Shown here piece after piece: positions 6,663-15,716 of a stretch of 64,000 nt of DNA. The notes beneath the pieces were generated by a model. It ran no database searches, was not told the DNA's origin, and was given only the letters and a program-made list of their open reading frames with translations. How positions within the stretch are numbered: position 1 is the first letter of the stretch; each line of letters starts with the position of its first letter. The translations under genes were made by a program, and so were the position numbers. Source of the DNA: Tolypothrix campylonemoides VB511288 (GTDB lineage Bacteria > Cyanobacteriota > Cyanobacteriia > Cyanobacteriales > Nostocaceae); assembly GCA_000828075.3 (NCBI GenBank), contig JXCB02000039.1, forward strand, positions 469,470-533,469. The letters are read 5' to 3'.

Positions 6663-8738
6663 TTACTTAGCTTGTACTGGCACAACTTCTGGGTCATCAT
6701 CAAGTGACAGGAGAAATTCAATCAAATCAGTTTGGTCTTGAGTGGAAAAACCTGCCTGTTTATCCACCCAGTAATTGTGTCCACTACCGTCTGCATTTGA
6801 CTTTTGCAACTCAGCCTCAGCGCGGTTAGCTAAAACGACTTGTCTACGCAAATTACGGTCTACAAGTGTCCGCAGGCTGGTATTCGGATCTGGTAGAATG
6901 CCATTTAACAATGTGCCTGGTATTCCCAGCTGGTCAGGATTAACAATCTCATAGCCATTTTCATCCACTTTCAATGCTTCTGGTCCTGCTGCGGCACCGC
7001 CATCATGCAGATACGGTGCGGTAACGTGAAGTCCAATCAAGCTAGGAACTTTGTAACCACCTGCGTTACCAATGGCAAAGGCAAGCTTGAAGTCTTCTTC
7101 TGATGTGATGTCTGTGGGAACTTCCAGTATAGGGGGGTTTGCTGGCAAGGGAACTGACACGTTACTGGGATATGTTTGCGGTGCCACAAAGTTACGGGCG
7201 ACGGGTGCTTGTGCCTTTGCCCGTGAAGGCTGAGATTTGATTTCCTGTTCAGCAATGACATGATTGTTAGTGAAATACCGCCCACTATGACATTCAACGC
7301 ACCCAGCCTGTGTGAAAATGACTGCGCCGCGCTTCACCGCGTCTGAATTGGTAGATTGATTTGGCGGCGGTGCTAGCGAGTTTTGAAACGCTGACATTCC
7401 ATTGAGTTGTGCCGCAACTGGCATTCCCGGTGAATTTGCCATCAACCCATCAAGGATAAACGGTGAACCCTTCGGGTATCCGGGCATGGGAATCACCTCG
7501 TTGATGATAGGTGTGCCAGGAGTTGGGTCATTTTTCAGGAAAAATTCCGATGGTTTAGCGCCTTGTGGCAACCTAAACATTGGATTAGCGGCATTTTGCA
7601 GAATGACGCCTAAGTACGTATCTTTGTCAATGCCTAAAAGCTGCTGGCTAGCATCAGCAGTTGATGTTTGGTCTGAGTTTGTCCCATGAACGTTGCTGTT
7701 GAGTGAAGTCAGTCCGTGGAACCAGCCAATCGCAGAATTTCCACTCCAGCCGTAGGGGTACGCACCGAAAGTATAGGAAGATGGATTTTGAGAGGGATTG
7801 TTGTCATTGTCAGGGGTTGAGTCAAAGTTGCCAGGTGCCCAAGTTAAAAATTCGGCATCAACAGCATCTTCTAAAGCTTTTGCATCTGGTAGACGTGCTT
7901 CATTGTTATCAAATTTGATGTAAGTATGTTCACCACGACGAATTGTCAAAGGATTAACACTAGTTTGCCGGAACCATGCTGCTGAGTTACTGGCTAATGC
8001 GACAATTAACCCGGTATTCAGGTCGTTGTTGGGTGCGCCTTCGATGATGCGTCCGGTGTCTATATCAACCTTTGCATGGCATGCCGCGCAGGTGACACCC
8101 ATACGAATTTTGCCGTCGTTGATGTGCATGATAATTCCCAAAGGAACGAGGGAATTAGCGGGAACGTCAAGTCCGGTGTTGAGGATATCGCCTTCTTTGA
8201 AAGTGCGTTTCCCCACCTTCATATCCCGATCCATCGTCACTTGCAGATTTGTTGTAGGCTTACCACCAAGGGCTAATATTGCTTTCGTCAAGTTGCCGAT
8301 ATTCATCGGACCATCTAAAGCACCAGTGACATCAGTAAAGAAAACCTCATTCCCAAAGGTTTCTGTATAAAAAGCTTTACGCCCAATATTTATCAAATCC
8401 TGAGTGATAGCAACCGCTCCATTATCTGCTGAGAGTTGCTGTTTACCTTCTTCTGTTTTTAGCAAACTTGCTGCTTCATCTTTAGTGATAACCTTACCGA
8501 GCAGATCATAGGAGCCAATCTCTTGGGCTGTAGGCTGCGTCTTTTGCGTATACGTCTTGTTAATACTTGGCGTTCTTGGCAATGCAATGTCAATTTGGTA
8601 TGCCCAAAACCCAATAAAGAGAATCAAGGCAAGCAGTATAATAACCCCGCGCAACCGCGTGAAAGTTTGAAGAAATCCAACTTTCGGCGCTTTCGAGTTA
8701 TTAGCTTCGTTTTCGGTTTGCTCTGGGGAAGACAACAT
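6663..8738 (-). CDS. Membrane-anchored di-haem cytochrome c protein
   Basis: A 691-residue protein with one N-terminal membrane anchor (about residues 31-48) and a long extracytoplasmic domain. Two haem c attachment motifs are visible, CAACH at 217-221 and CVECH at 480-484. The second is followed by a cytochrome c domain with a late 'VPSLIGLHVTAPYLHDGG' segment, as in di-haem peroxidase/oxidoreductase families. The protein should be attached to the periplasmic or lumenal face and carry electrons; its donor, acceptor and substrate are unknown. A 75-residue membrane protein lies 36 bases upstream on the same strand and may be co-transcribed. Confidence 0.8.
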   Translation of the reverse strand: MLSSPEQTENEANNSKAPKVGFLQTFTRLRGVIILLALILFIGFWAYQIDIALPRTPSINKTYTQKTQPTAQEIGSYDLLGKVITKDEAASLLKTEEGKQQLSADNGAVAITQDLINIGRKAFYTETFGNEVFFTDVTGALDGPMNIGNLTKAILALGGKPTTNLQVTMDRDMKVGKRTFKEGDILNTGLDVPANSLVPLGIIMHINDGKIRMGVTCAACHAKVDIDTGRIIEGAPNNDLNTGLIVALASNSAAWFRQTSVNPLTIRRGEHTYIKFDNNEARLPDAKALEDAVDAEFLTWAPGNFDSTPDNDNNPSQNPSSYTFGAYPYGWSGNSAIGWFHGLTSLNSNVHGTNSDQTSTADASQQLLGIDKDTYLGVILQNAANPMFRLPQGAKPSEFFLKNDPTPGTPIINEVIPMPGYPKGSPFILDGLMANSPGMPVAAQLNGMSAFQNSLAPPPNQSTNSDAVKRGAVIFTQAGCVECHSGRYFTNNHVIAEQEIKSQPSRAKAQAPVARNFVAPQTYPSNVSVPLPANPPILEVPTDITSEEDFKLAFAIGNAGGYKVPSLIGLHVTAPYLHDGGAAAGPEALKVDENGYEIVNPDQLGIPGTLLNGILPDPNTSLRTLVDRNLRRQVVLANRAEAELQKSNADGSGHNYWVDKQAGFSTQDQTDLIEFLLSLDDDPEVVPVQAK

Positions 8739-8774
8739 GATACCTATCTTAAAAATGGGGGAGATGGAGGGACT

Positions 8775-9002
8775 TTAAAATCCTCGACCACAGATAGAAT
8801 CAACAACTGCGGCTGGCTGATTACTATTGCGTTCTCGACATAGCAAAGTTTGAGCTAGACGTTGCTGAAAATAGTATCTATGAGCAATCCAGCCGATAGG
8901 CGTACCAGCAATAGTACCAATAATCAGACCAGTAATCAGACTATAAACAAGATGCTTTCTTTTGATAGTATTTTGTGTAACAGCAGTGTCTTGTCCTAAC
9001 AT
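8775..9002 (-). CDS. Small single-span membrane protein, 75 aa
   Basis: The hydrophobic helix at about residues 18-41 is Gly/Ile-rich (SLITGLIIGTIAGTPIGW), and the tail contains two cysteines. I do not recognise the family. The gene is 36 bases upstream of the di-haem cytochrome on the same strand, so the two probably form an operon; a role linked to the cytochrome is only inferred from that. Confidence 0.55.
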   Translation of the reverse strand: MLGQDTAVTQNTIKRKHLVYSLITGLIIGTIAGTPIGWIAHRYYFQQRLAQTLLCRERNSNQPAAVVDSICGRGF

Positions 9003-9194
9003 AAAACTCTTTTTAGATACGAATTTTCAAGAATTTTCAAATAGTTATAGTTAAACAGATATAGGTAGGGCACAGCCCCACCTACAGTTCTTTGATTTCT
9101 TTAAGCACACCATACTCTAGAGGAAGCCTCTTTGGAAATCTACGAGAAGCTTCAGAGCGAGCGTCTAGAGAACTTAGAATGTTTTAAGAATGTT

Positions 9195-9707
9195 TTAAAC
9201 TGCCTGTGTCAGAAAAGACACTAATTCATCAGTGTTCAGAGCTTGGATTGAGTTCAACACAATTGTGACTTGCTCAGTAGGTGTCAACTCACTTAGACCG
9301 CCAATGAGATTGCTTCCTAGTCTTTGTGCTAACAGATACCAGAAAGCTATCCTACCTTCAGCGCTCAATGAGCTATACTCATGAGCAGGAATTGTAGTTC
9401 CGCCGCCAGTAACAAGTTCACCCAGCGCCTTGCTTGGGTTTGGATCGAGAACCGTTGCATCTTGGTCATTTTTTTCTGCTCCTAAGAAGTCACGCAGAGC
9501 AGATAGCTGATTTTCTTGGGACAGTTGCTGAACTCGTGTTACCAAATTTGCAGCATCTTGTGTTGGCAAAGCATTTGCAGCATCGGCGGGAACTGATTGA
9601 GCAATGTTGCGGTAGATTAACCCCAGCACTAGTAGCTGATCGTCGATAATCAAACCCTTAATCCCTCTTACAGCTTCTTGTACGGCATTGACGTTTGTAG
9701 AAGTCAT
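9195..9707 (-). CDS. Helical carotenoid protein-like (OCP N-terminal domain), divergent
   Basis: A 170-residue soluble protein related to the all-helical N-terminal domain of the orange carotenoid protein. The second-half signature AFWYLLAQRLG (Trp123, Tyr124) is kept. In the first half, IDDQLLVLGLIYRN has Gly29 where the sister protein at 10210-10701 and OCP have Trp, while Tyr32 is kept. HCPs bind a keto-carotenoid and quench singlet oxygen or phycobilisome excitation. The ATG at 9707 is preferred because AGGAGGT stands 4-10 bases upstream; the longer frame to 9773 has no such site. The carotenoid site may be altered or lost. Confidence 0.75.
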   Translation of the reverse strand: MTSTNVNAVQEAVRGIKGLIIDDQLLVLGLIYRNIAQSVPADAANALPTQDAANLVTRVQQLSQENQLSALRDFLGAEKNDQDATVLDPNPSKALGELVTGGGTTIPAHEYSSLSAEGRIAFWYLLAQRLGSNLIGGLSELTPTEQVTIVLNSIQALNTDELVSFLTQAV

Positions 9708-10209
9708 GAAACCTCCTAATTGGTAATAATTTTTTAGCGACTTGAGGAAGTTAGCAACATAAATTGCTAACATTGTTTATGCGTAGAAGTCACAGAACGC
9801 TCTTGATAAATCAGTGACCAATCTGTTCCCAGAATGGGGACTTTGCTTTATGTTGTGAAAATATTTCTGCCAAAGCAAGCAACAGAGGAGAAATTTTGGC
9901 TGCTCTTGCTCATGCCTCTTCACAAGATTAAAGATTTTAGTCATAACGAAATCACTATAAAAAGATAGAAATATTCTGGAAAAACAATATTATAATACCT
10001 GTCTCAAGAGAGATGAAAATAAATACCAAAAAATTAAAAAATTGTAGGCTATTAACTCAAAGGCGTGACGGCTATTATTAAAGGGTGCAACTACTCTACT
10101 AATAAACATAGATAAACACAGAGTAAATAGAAGATGTTAACTCTGTGCTTATCTATTATTTTTTATTTGCTATTTACCGAACAGGCTGCAACTTGAAAAT
10201 CTGGAAATT
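9708..10209. other. Intergenic, 502 bp, with an inverted repeat
   Basis: The stretch between the two carotenoid protein genes is AT-rich. Its notable feature is an inverted repeat at 10101-10168 (AAACATAGATAAACACAGAGT against ACTCTGTGCTTATCTATT), resembling the ACAGAT-type repeats elsewhere in the window. No gene is supported. Confidence 0.6.
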
Positions 10210-10701
10210 TTAAATTTCGGCACCTGGCTTTGGTTCAGCACCGAATGGCGCGACGTAATCGCGGAAAAGAGTAATTTGCTGTTCAAATTCAATTTGCTTA
10301 ATTCTGTTGAGCAATTCTTGAGATTGAGAGGAAAGCTGATAGTCAGCAGGAAAAGGAACGATAGTAGCGTTTTCCATGCCTTGAGCTAGGCGATACCAAA
10401 ACAGTAGCTTGGTAGTTTCGCTCATTGAGCCATACATACGGGTATATTGATTATCTGCCTTGTTAATTAAATCGCGCTGTAATTGCAACTGTTCTTCGTG
10501 GGATAATTCCTTAACTTGATTGAACAAGCCTTCAGCAACATCTGTGGAAACAGTGCTAGCTCCGGGTGCTGCGGGGGTAATAGCTCCGCCCATTTCTTTG
10601 TAAATAAACCAAAACAAAGCTAGCTGTTCATCTACATCTAAGCCTTGAAAAGCTTGGACAATTTCGCGAATAGTTGGGTCGTTCGTTTGAGTAAATGTCA
10701 T
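10210..10701 (-). CDS. Helical carotenoid protein (OCP N-terminal domain)
   Basis: A 163-residue stand-alone OCP N-terminal domain. The carotenoid-contact signatures are present: LALFWFIYKEMG (Trp31, Tyr34) and LLFWYRLAQGME (Trp102, Tyr103). Such HCPs bind canthaxanthin-type carotenoids and act in photoprotection, either by quenching singlet oxygen or by handing pigment to a CTD homologue. No C-terminal NTF2-like domain is encoded nearby. The start is the ATG at 10701; an earlier in-frame TTG at 10719 is less likely. It lies tandem with the divergent homologue downstream, suggesting duplication. Confidence 0.88.
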   Translation of the reverse strand: MTFTQTNDPTIREIVQAFQGLDVDEQLALFWFIYKEMGGAITPAAPGASTVSTDVAEGLFNQVKELSHEEQLQLQRDLINKADNQYTRMYGSMSETTKLLFWYRLAQGMENATIVPFPADYQLSSQSQELLNRIKQIEFEQQITLFRDYVAPFGAEPKPGAEI

Positions 10702-10881
10702 AAAAAACCCCGATTGCAATTAATAACCAACAGTAGCAAGACTATCAAACGTGTATTTGGTGTTTAACCCCACTGGAGACAGATGTATTTAAGTCAAAGA
10801 GAAGAACAATTAGAAAACGAAGAAGTCATACTCCCTTCGCGCGCGAAGATTACTTAATTAAAAAACCGCTCCAGACGCAGA

Positions 10882-10926
10882 GGAGCCAGCGCCGTGCGGG
10901 GGTTCCCCCCGTTGAGGCGTCTGGCG
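10882..10926. repeat. 45-bp GC-rich palindromic repeat
   Basis: This 45-bp sequence is 43/45 identical, in inverted orientation, to 40599-40643, which lies inside a histidine kinase gene. The core is CCGTGCGGGGGTTCCCCCCG, and CGCCAG/CTGGC arms close it. It sits in the 403-bp gap upstream of the broken SDR gene, whose remainder is AT-rich with no visible gene. Confidence 0.8.
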
Positions 10927-11091
10927 TGACACAGAGGTAAGAGTTAGAGAGATTTAGGTAATTTTAGACTGGGAAGGAAGTAAGAGTTCTTTATTTTTGT
11001 TGTCATGAGTCATGAGAAAGAACTCGAAATCCAAAACCTAAAACTCAAAAGAGCTTTTTTATTCTGGATTCTGAATTCTTGGCTGTATTTT

Positions 11092-11097
11092 AGGAGG
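11092..11097 (+). promoter_or_regulatory. Ribosome binding site of the SDR gene
   Basis: AGGAGG lies seven bases before the GTG at 11105 and marks the original start of the reductase, in a different frame from the rest of the gene. Confidence 0.7.
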
Positions 11098-11104
11098 TTG
11101 AAAC

Positions 11105-12006
11105 GTGGAGAGACGTTTAGAAGGAAAAGTAGCCATTATTACAGGTGGTGGCGCTGGTATTGGGGAGGCGATCGCCGAAGGCGGCTCCTCCGGAGCATCG
11201 CCCACAAATTCGCCAAAGAAGGAGCATCAGTCGTTGTTAATGGACTACCCGACGACCCAATTGAAGATGTAGTCAATGCCATTAGGCATTACAGTGGTAA
11301 AGCAGTACCTTATGCCGGAGATGTTTCACAAGAATTTCACGCTCAAAACTGCGTGCAAACGGCAATTAATGCCTATGGTAAGTTAGACATCCTGGTCAAC
11401 AACGCCGGAGTTTTTCTTGCCACAGCCGAAACTCAAGACTACCCCATTGATGTCTTTGATGATACTCTTCGCATGAACATCCGTTCTGCGTTTTTAATGA
11501 CAAAATACGCACTACCGCACTTACAGAAAACGCGGGGTAATATTGTCTCAGCAGGTTCTGAAGCAGGCTACAACGGCTTAGCATACAACACAACTTACGG
11601 CGGCACCAAAGGCTGGATGCATTCCTTCATGCTTGGCGTTGCTGTTGAACAGGCAAAACATGGCGTCCGTGCTAACTGCGTCTGTCCCGGTGCAATTGAC
11701 ACTGCTTGGACGCATAAAGAAGATGGACCGATGAACGCCAAGATGGAAAAAACTCTCATCGAAGCGACACCACTGGCAAGACGCGGTACACCAGAAGAAA
11801 TAGCAAACGTTTACGCCTTCATTGCTTCTGATGAAGCAAGTTATGTCACAGGTGCATTGTGGCTTGCTGATGGTGGCGTCACAACTGCTAAAGGCGCGGC
11901 TGGTTCAGATACACCATTCTGGTTACGCTCTCAACCCAAGGGCGAATTACGCCTTGACCACTCAAGGGAAGGATTGGAAAATAAGGAAACAAAGACCCTG
12001 ATGTAG
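11105..12006 (+). pseudogene. Short-chain dehydrogenase/reductase, frameshifted by a 26-bp insertion
   Basis: From the GTG at 11105 the frame reads VERRLEGKVAIITGGGAGIG then EAIA, the NAD(P)-binding Rossmann start of SDRs similar to glucose 1-dehydrogenase. After a 26-bp insert (11177-11202) the frame is lost; the remainder (HKFAKEGASVVVNG..., DILVNNAG, YGGTKGW active-site Tyr/Lys, C-terminal 'ASYVTGALWLADGG') is in another frame to 12006. Deleting exactly those 26 bases restores one continuous SDR. An open frame from 11005 joins the distal part to an unrelated N-terminus and lacks the glycine motif. So the gene is disrupted, unless the assembly is wrong here. Confidence 0.85.
11177..11202. 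repeat. 26-bp HIP1-associated insertion in the SDR gene
   Basis: The insert is gaaggcggctcctccggagc followed by a second copy of ATCGCC; the first ATCGCC belongs to the HIP1 site GGCGATCGCC just before it. It therefore looks like a 20-bp palindrome-like unit (GGCTCCTCCGGAGC) with a 6-bp target duplication. Confidence 0.75.
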
Positions 12007-12062
12007 GGGTAGTAGGGGGAGACAAATTAATATCTTCATCCCCCTGATTGCTCTAAACTCTT

Positions 12063-12608
12063 TCAAACGTTATTATCGCCAGGCTGAGGCTCCTGAGACC
12101 AAATCCCTGAATCTGTTAGGGAACGAGCAGCACCTCCCCCATACTCGTCTGGGTCTGCGTCCAGTCTCTCTACCTCGTCCTCTTGAATTCCTCCTGTGTT
12201 TCTGTCTCCATAATCTTCCGAGGACAGCGGATCTAACTCCCAACGACTGTCATCACGCTCCTCTAACATATTGGTTATCCGAACTTCCTCGTCGTCGTTG
12301 ATCTCCACCCCAACACCAGCTGCGATTTCTTCAACAATATCTTGATCGGGAGTGGGGGCTGTTCCACCAATAGCGTGATCACCTACTGTTGCTTCTAGAT
12401 CCCAAGCCTCATCTATATCTCCCCCTGTTATTTCTGGACTGGCTTCTGCGTTCCCTGGGTCGTTATATTTGTTTCTGCGATCGCCAATGTTATATCCTGG
12501 TTCTACTTTAACACCAGTTCCGTAAGATTCGGTAACTACCTGTGGCAAATCATCCGTTTCAACTTCACTATCACTATTTTGCTCTGCTAAATCTTTTTTT
12601 TCTGCCAT
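12063..12608 (-). CDS. DUF6335-like acidic protein
   Basis: A 181-residue, very acidic and probably largely disordered soluble protein. Segments such as DLPQVVTESYGTGVKVEPG, TGGDIDEAWD, GGTAPTPDQD and RWELDPLSSEDYGDR match what I remember of the cyanobacterial DUF6335 family, of unknown function. There is no signal peptide or membrane helix. It is on the opposite strand to the following stress-type genes and is preceded by a 614-bp gap. Abundant Asp/Glu/Gly and no Cys fit a hydrophilic, desiccation-type protein, but that is inference. Confidence 0.7.
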   Translation of the reverse strand: MAEKKDLAEQNSDSEVETDDLPQVVTESYGTGVKVEPGYNIGDRRNKYNDPGNAEASPEITGGDIDEAWDLEATVGDHAIGGTAPTPDQDIVEEIAAGVGVEINDDEEVRITNMLEERDDSRWELDPLSSEDYGDRNTGGIQEDEVERLDADPDEYGGGAARSLTDSGIWSQEPQPGDNNV

Positions 12609-13222
12609 AATCCTAGCCTTTGCTGCATCCTCACGATAACGCTTTCTCTTTAAGGGGTAGTCTTCCTAAAGAAGTATGACTTTAGAGGTAAAAGAATTTC
12701 TTCCTTAAGAATGAAGAGAAGCTAGTCATTGCTGCCTAGTCTTGTATGTATAAATTCAGGTTATAGCCACTTCACAATTATGTTATGAGTTCAGCAAGTA
12801 GAGGTTAAGAAGTGTTTTCTTCTGCTAACTTCTACAATTTTAACTCATAACTTTTTTTGCTATTTCTTATCAAATAAAGATAGTAAACAATAAATGTATC
12901 ACTTTAGAAAGAAAAAAGATATATCCCTTAAGAACGACGAAATAAGAGTTTTTTCAGCGTAATAATAATGGAAACATGAATTCATGGTCGAGTGATAAGG
13001 GAGTTAGGATTTATGACTTGGGGTCACAAAGTTTTTGTCAAACCCCAACTCATGACTCCTAACTATTTTCTAAAACCAGCTATCGAAAAATGAGTTGCCT
13101 TTAGTTACTTTGATAATAGCTGTAAAAATTTTATAAAAATTTAATCTTTGTTTAATCTTTTATTAAAAAATAGTGAATACTTCAACTTGCTCAAGCCAAG
13201 AATTTAGTGATGGAGGCAAAAA
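12609..13222. other. Intergenic, 614 bp, two large hairpins
   Basis: An AT-rich divergent promoter region between the DUF6335 gene and the DUF2267 gene. It contains an imperfect hairpin at 12783-12850 (TTATGAGTT/AACTCATAA outside, GTAGAgGTTA/TAACtTCTAC inside) followed by seven T, and another at 13002-13064 (AGTTAGGA/TCCTAACT outside, TTGGGGT/AACCCCAA inside). Both look like repeat-derived palindromes; the first could terminate transcription. No gene is supported. Confidence 0.6.
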
Positions 13223-13624
13223 GTGAAATACGGCGAGTTTATTAAACACGTTCAAAATGTTGGTCAGTTGAATTCTCGTGAAGAAGCAGAACACGCAACC
13301 CGTGCCACACTAGAAGTTATCAGAGAGCGTATCGTGGGCGACGAGGCAAAAGATTTAGCATCACAGTTACCTCAGGAACTGGGTGAATATTTGCGCGGGC
13401 GAGAAGGTGAAAACGGTCAACACTTTGAGTTGCAAGAATTTATCAAGCGCGTAAGTGAAAAAGAAGGAGTAGAGCCAACCGCAGCGATCGCCTACATCCG
13501 GTCTGTATTTGCAGTACTGAGGAATGCTGTAACACCTGGGGAATTTGAAGATTTTCAGGCAAATTTTACAAAAGACTACGCGGAACTGTTCCCAACATCG
13601 CCAACAAGTGAAGTTCCTGCTTAG
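13223..13624 (+). CDS. DUF2267 domain protein
   Basis: A 133-residue helical protein that is DUF2267 over nearly its whole length: EFIKHVQN, an early helix RATLEVIRERI, LASQLPQELGEYLRG, and a second repeat LQEFIKRVSEKEG. The family is common in stress-related gene neighbourhoods, but its molecular role is unknown. The start is a GTG at 13223 with GGAGG seven bases upstream. It lies 83 bases before the DJ-1/PfpI fusion on the same strand and probably heads that transcription unit. Confidence 0.85.
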   Translation: MKYGEFIKHVQNVGQLNSREEAEHATRATLEVIRERIVGDEAKDLASQLPQELGEYLRGREGENGQHFELQEFIKRVSEKEGVEPTAAIAYIRSVFAVLRNAVTPGEFEDFQANFTKDYAELFPTSPTSEVPA

Positions 13625-13707
13625 GAACGTAGTAAGCAGTTACTACTAGCCAAAGACATCATACAACCAAATAGTCAATTAGAAATAGATATTTAGAAGG
13701 AAAGTCA

Positions 13708-14799
13708 ATGGTAAGTAATCATACAGGTAAGAAAAAAGTTGCTATCCTCATTGAAAACTTTGTAGAAGATGCAGAGTTTCAAGTTCCTTACAACGCCTTA
13801 AAGCAAGCGGGAATGGAAGTCGTTGTCCTCGGTTCTCGTGTAAACGAAACTTATAAAGGCAAACAAGGAAAACTTTCCAAGCAAGCTGATAGTACCACAA
13901 CTGAAGCGATCGCTTCAGAATTTGATGCAGTAGTGATTCCTGGTGGTATGGCTCCTGACTATATGCGGCGTAACCCCAACACAGTCAGGTTTGTGCAAGA
14001 AGCAATGCAGCAAGGAAAATGGGTGGGTGCAGTTTGTCACGGGCCACAAGTTTTGATAGAAGGCGATTTACTCAAAGGCAAACAAGCTACTGGCTTCATA
14101 GCAATCCGCAAAGATATGATCAATGCGGGTGCTAATTATATAGATGAGCCTTTGGTCGTTGATGGAAATTTGATAACTTCACGTCAACCTGGAGACTTGG
14201 CAATTTTCACCACAGCTATATTGAGTCGTCTGGGTTATGGTGGCAAAGATGCAGCTTTACCAGATGAGAACAATCCAACAGCCGAATGGTGGAAACTGGC
14301 TGATGCTTGGGGTGGTTCTACCAAAGGTGAGATTGTCAAAGCTTTGAATACAGCCCTTGCTGGTGAGCGTTATTCGCAGGAAGCGCTGGATAAGTACGCC
14401 GAGAAAGAATCAGATGCAGAAGTGAAATCTGTCTTTCAAGAGATAAATGGCGGTAAACAGCGCCACATCCAAATTTTGGAAGCGCGTCTCGATCAACTGG
14501 GTGAGAAACCTTCTTTAGCAGCAAATATCGCTAACCACTATGCGAAGGTCAAAACCGCCCTGACAGGAAGTGACGATATTTTTCAGTTGCGTTCAGCCTT
14601 GGGCGATGTGCAAACGGGTATCGGCGATGTTGGTAACTTGATAGCAGCAACGACCGACCCAGTATCGACTGCAATGTTCACACAAATCCACAAAGAGCTA
14701 TTGACGTACGAGCAGCGACTCGTAGACCTGTATCGGGCGCGGATGGGTGCAGGAGTGAAGCCTGCTAAACCGACTACAGGGGCTGCTGTGTCAATGTAA
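13708..14799 (+). CDS. DJ-1/PfpI domain fused to a ferritin-like domain
   Basis: A 363-residue two-domain protein. Residues about 8-185 are a DJ-1/PfpI domain with the nucleophile elbow AVCHGPQ (Cys110, His111) and acidic residues in ENFVEDAEF. Residues about 205-345 are all helical with HIQILEARL and a long four-helix pattern resembling DUF2383/ferritin-like proteins. The PfpI part suggests deglycase, chaperone or protease-like action on damaged molecules; the second part suggests a stress role. An AAGGA ribosome site precedes the ATG. It is in the same direction as the DUF2267, SRPBCC and dehydrogenase genes. The fusion is the notable feature. Confidence 0.85.
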   Translation: MVSNHTGKKKVAILIENFVEDAEFQVPYNALKQAGMEVVVLGSRVNETYKGKQGKLSKQADSTTTEAIASEFDAVVIPGGMAPDYMRRNPNTVRFVQEAMQQGKWVGAVCHGPQVLIEGDLLKGKQATGFIAIRKDMINAGANYIDEPLVVDGNLITSRQPGDLAIFTTAILSRLGYGGKDAALPDENNPTAEWWKLADAWGGSTKGEIVKALNTALAGERYSQEALDKYAEKESDAEVKSVFQEINGGKQRHIQILEARLDQLGEKPSLAANIANHYAKVKTALTGSDDIFQLRSALGDVQTGIGDVGNLIAATTDPVSTAMFTQIHKELLTYEQRLVDLYRARMGAGVKPAKPTTGAAVSM

Positions 14800-14915
14800 G
14801 GAAGGTCTTTGTGGAACGAACCACCTAGGCGCAAAGTAAAGAGAGGAAACGCTGTCAGGAGGGGATCTTTGCGCCTTAATGGTTCGTTTTTTAAAGTAAA
14901 GGGAGAAAGAAAAAC

Positions 14916-15620
14916 GTGGCATCAATATCGGAAAATAATCAGAATCAAGTTCAGACGGAAGCCGGTGAAACTGAGCGTTGGGCTTCATTAATCGGCGGTG
15001 GTGCAATGGTGTTAATGGGGTTAAGTCAACGCTCCCTTAGGGGGGTGTTGATGGCTGTAGCAGGTGGCGGTCTAATTTATCAAGGTGCTACAAAACAAAG
15101 CACGATCAAGCAAGCACAGCAAGCAATCACAGGTAGCGTGAGTCAAGCAATCAAAGTTGAAAAGACGGTAACGATTGATAAGCCAGCTTCAGAGCTTTAC
15201 CACTTTTGGCACAACTTGGAAAATCTGCCGACATTTATGAAGCATCTCAAATCCGTGAAGGTGTACGACGCAAAGCGTTCCCATTGGATTGCCAGTGGAC
15301 CCCTGGGCGGAAGTGTGGAATGGGATGCAGATATTATTGAAGACCGGGAAAACGAATTTATCTCTTGGGCTTCAGTGGAAGGTGCAGATGTTGACAACTC
15401 TGGTTTCGTTCGCTTTAAAAAAGCACCCGGTGACCGTGGAACTGAGGTCAAAGTGGTTATGGAATATAACCCGCCTGGTGGAGCGTTGACAGCTACTTTC
15501 GCTAAACTCTTCGGCGAAGAACCAGAACAGCAAATTGGTGATGAATTGCGCCGATTCAAGATGTTGATGGAAGCAGGCGAAATTGCCACTAATGAAGGTC
15601 AACCGAGAGGGAATGGTTAG
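14916..15620 (+). CDS. SRPBCC-family protein with N-terminal membrane segment
   Basis: A 234-residue protein. Residues 22-60 contain two short hydrophobic, glycine-rich stretches (LIGGGAMVLMGLS, GVLMAVAGGGLIYQG) as in DUF2892-type membrane hairpins. Residues about 78-220 are a START/SRPBCC (polyketide cyclase-like) fold with VEKTVTIDKPASELYHFWHNLENLP. Such domains bind hydrophobic ligands in a deep pocket. The start is a GTG with GGGAG about ten bases upstream. It is followed after 96 bases of purine-rich DNA by a zinc dehydrogenase gene. Confidence 0.85.
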   Translation: MASISENNQNQVQTEAGETERWASLIGGGAMVLMGLSQRSLRGVLMAVAGGGLIYQGATKQSTIKQAQQAITGSVSQAIKVEKTVTIDKPASELYHFWHNLENLPTFMKHLKSVKVYDAKRSHWIASGPLGGSVEWDADIIEDRENEFISWASVEGADVDNSGFVRFKKAPGDRGTEVKVVMEYNPPGGALTATFAKLFGEEPEQQIGDELRRFKMLMEAGEIATNEGQPRGNG

Positions 15621-15716
15621 GGACAAAAGGAGGGAGGGAAAGAGGGAGAGAGAGAGGGAGAGAGGGAAAATTCTCTCTGTTTCACTCCCGATACCCTTAT
15701 ACAGGAGAACGCTTAA

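Noticed and set aside
11005..11104. N-terminal extension of the SDR frame from 11005
   Set aside because: The 33-plus residues are Arg/Trp-rich translation of upstream and out-of-frame sequence; the real start with ribosome site is at 11105 in another frame.
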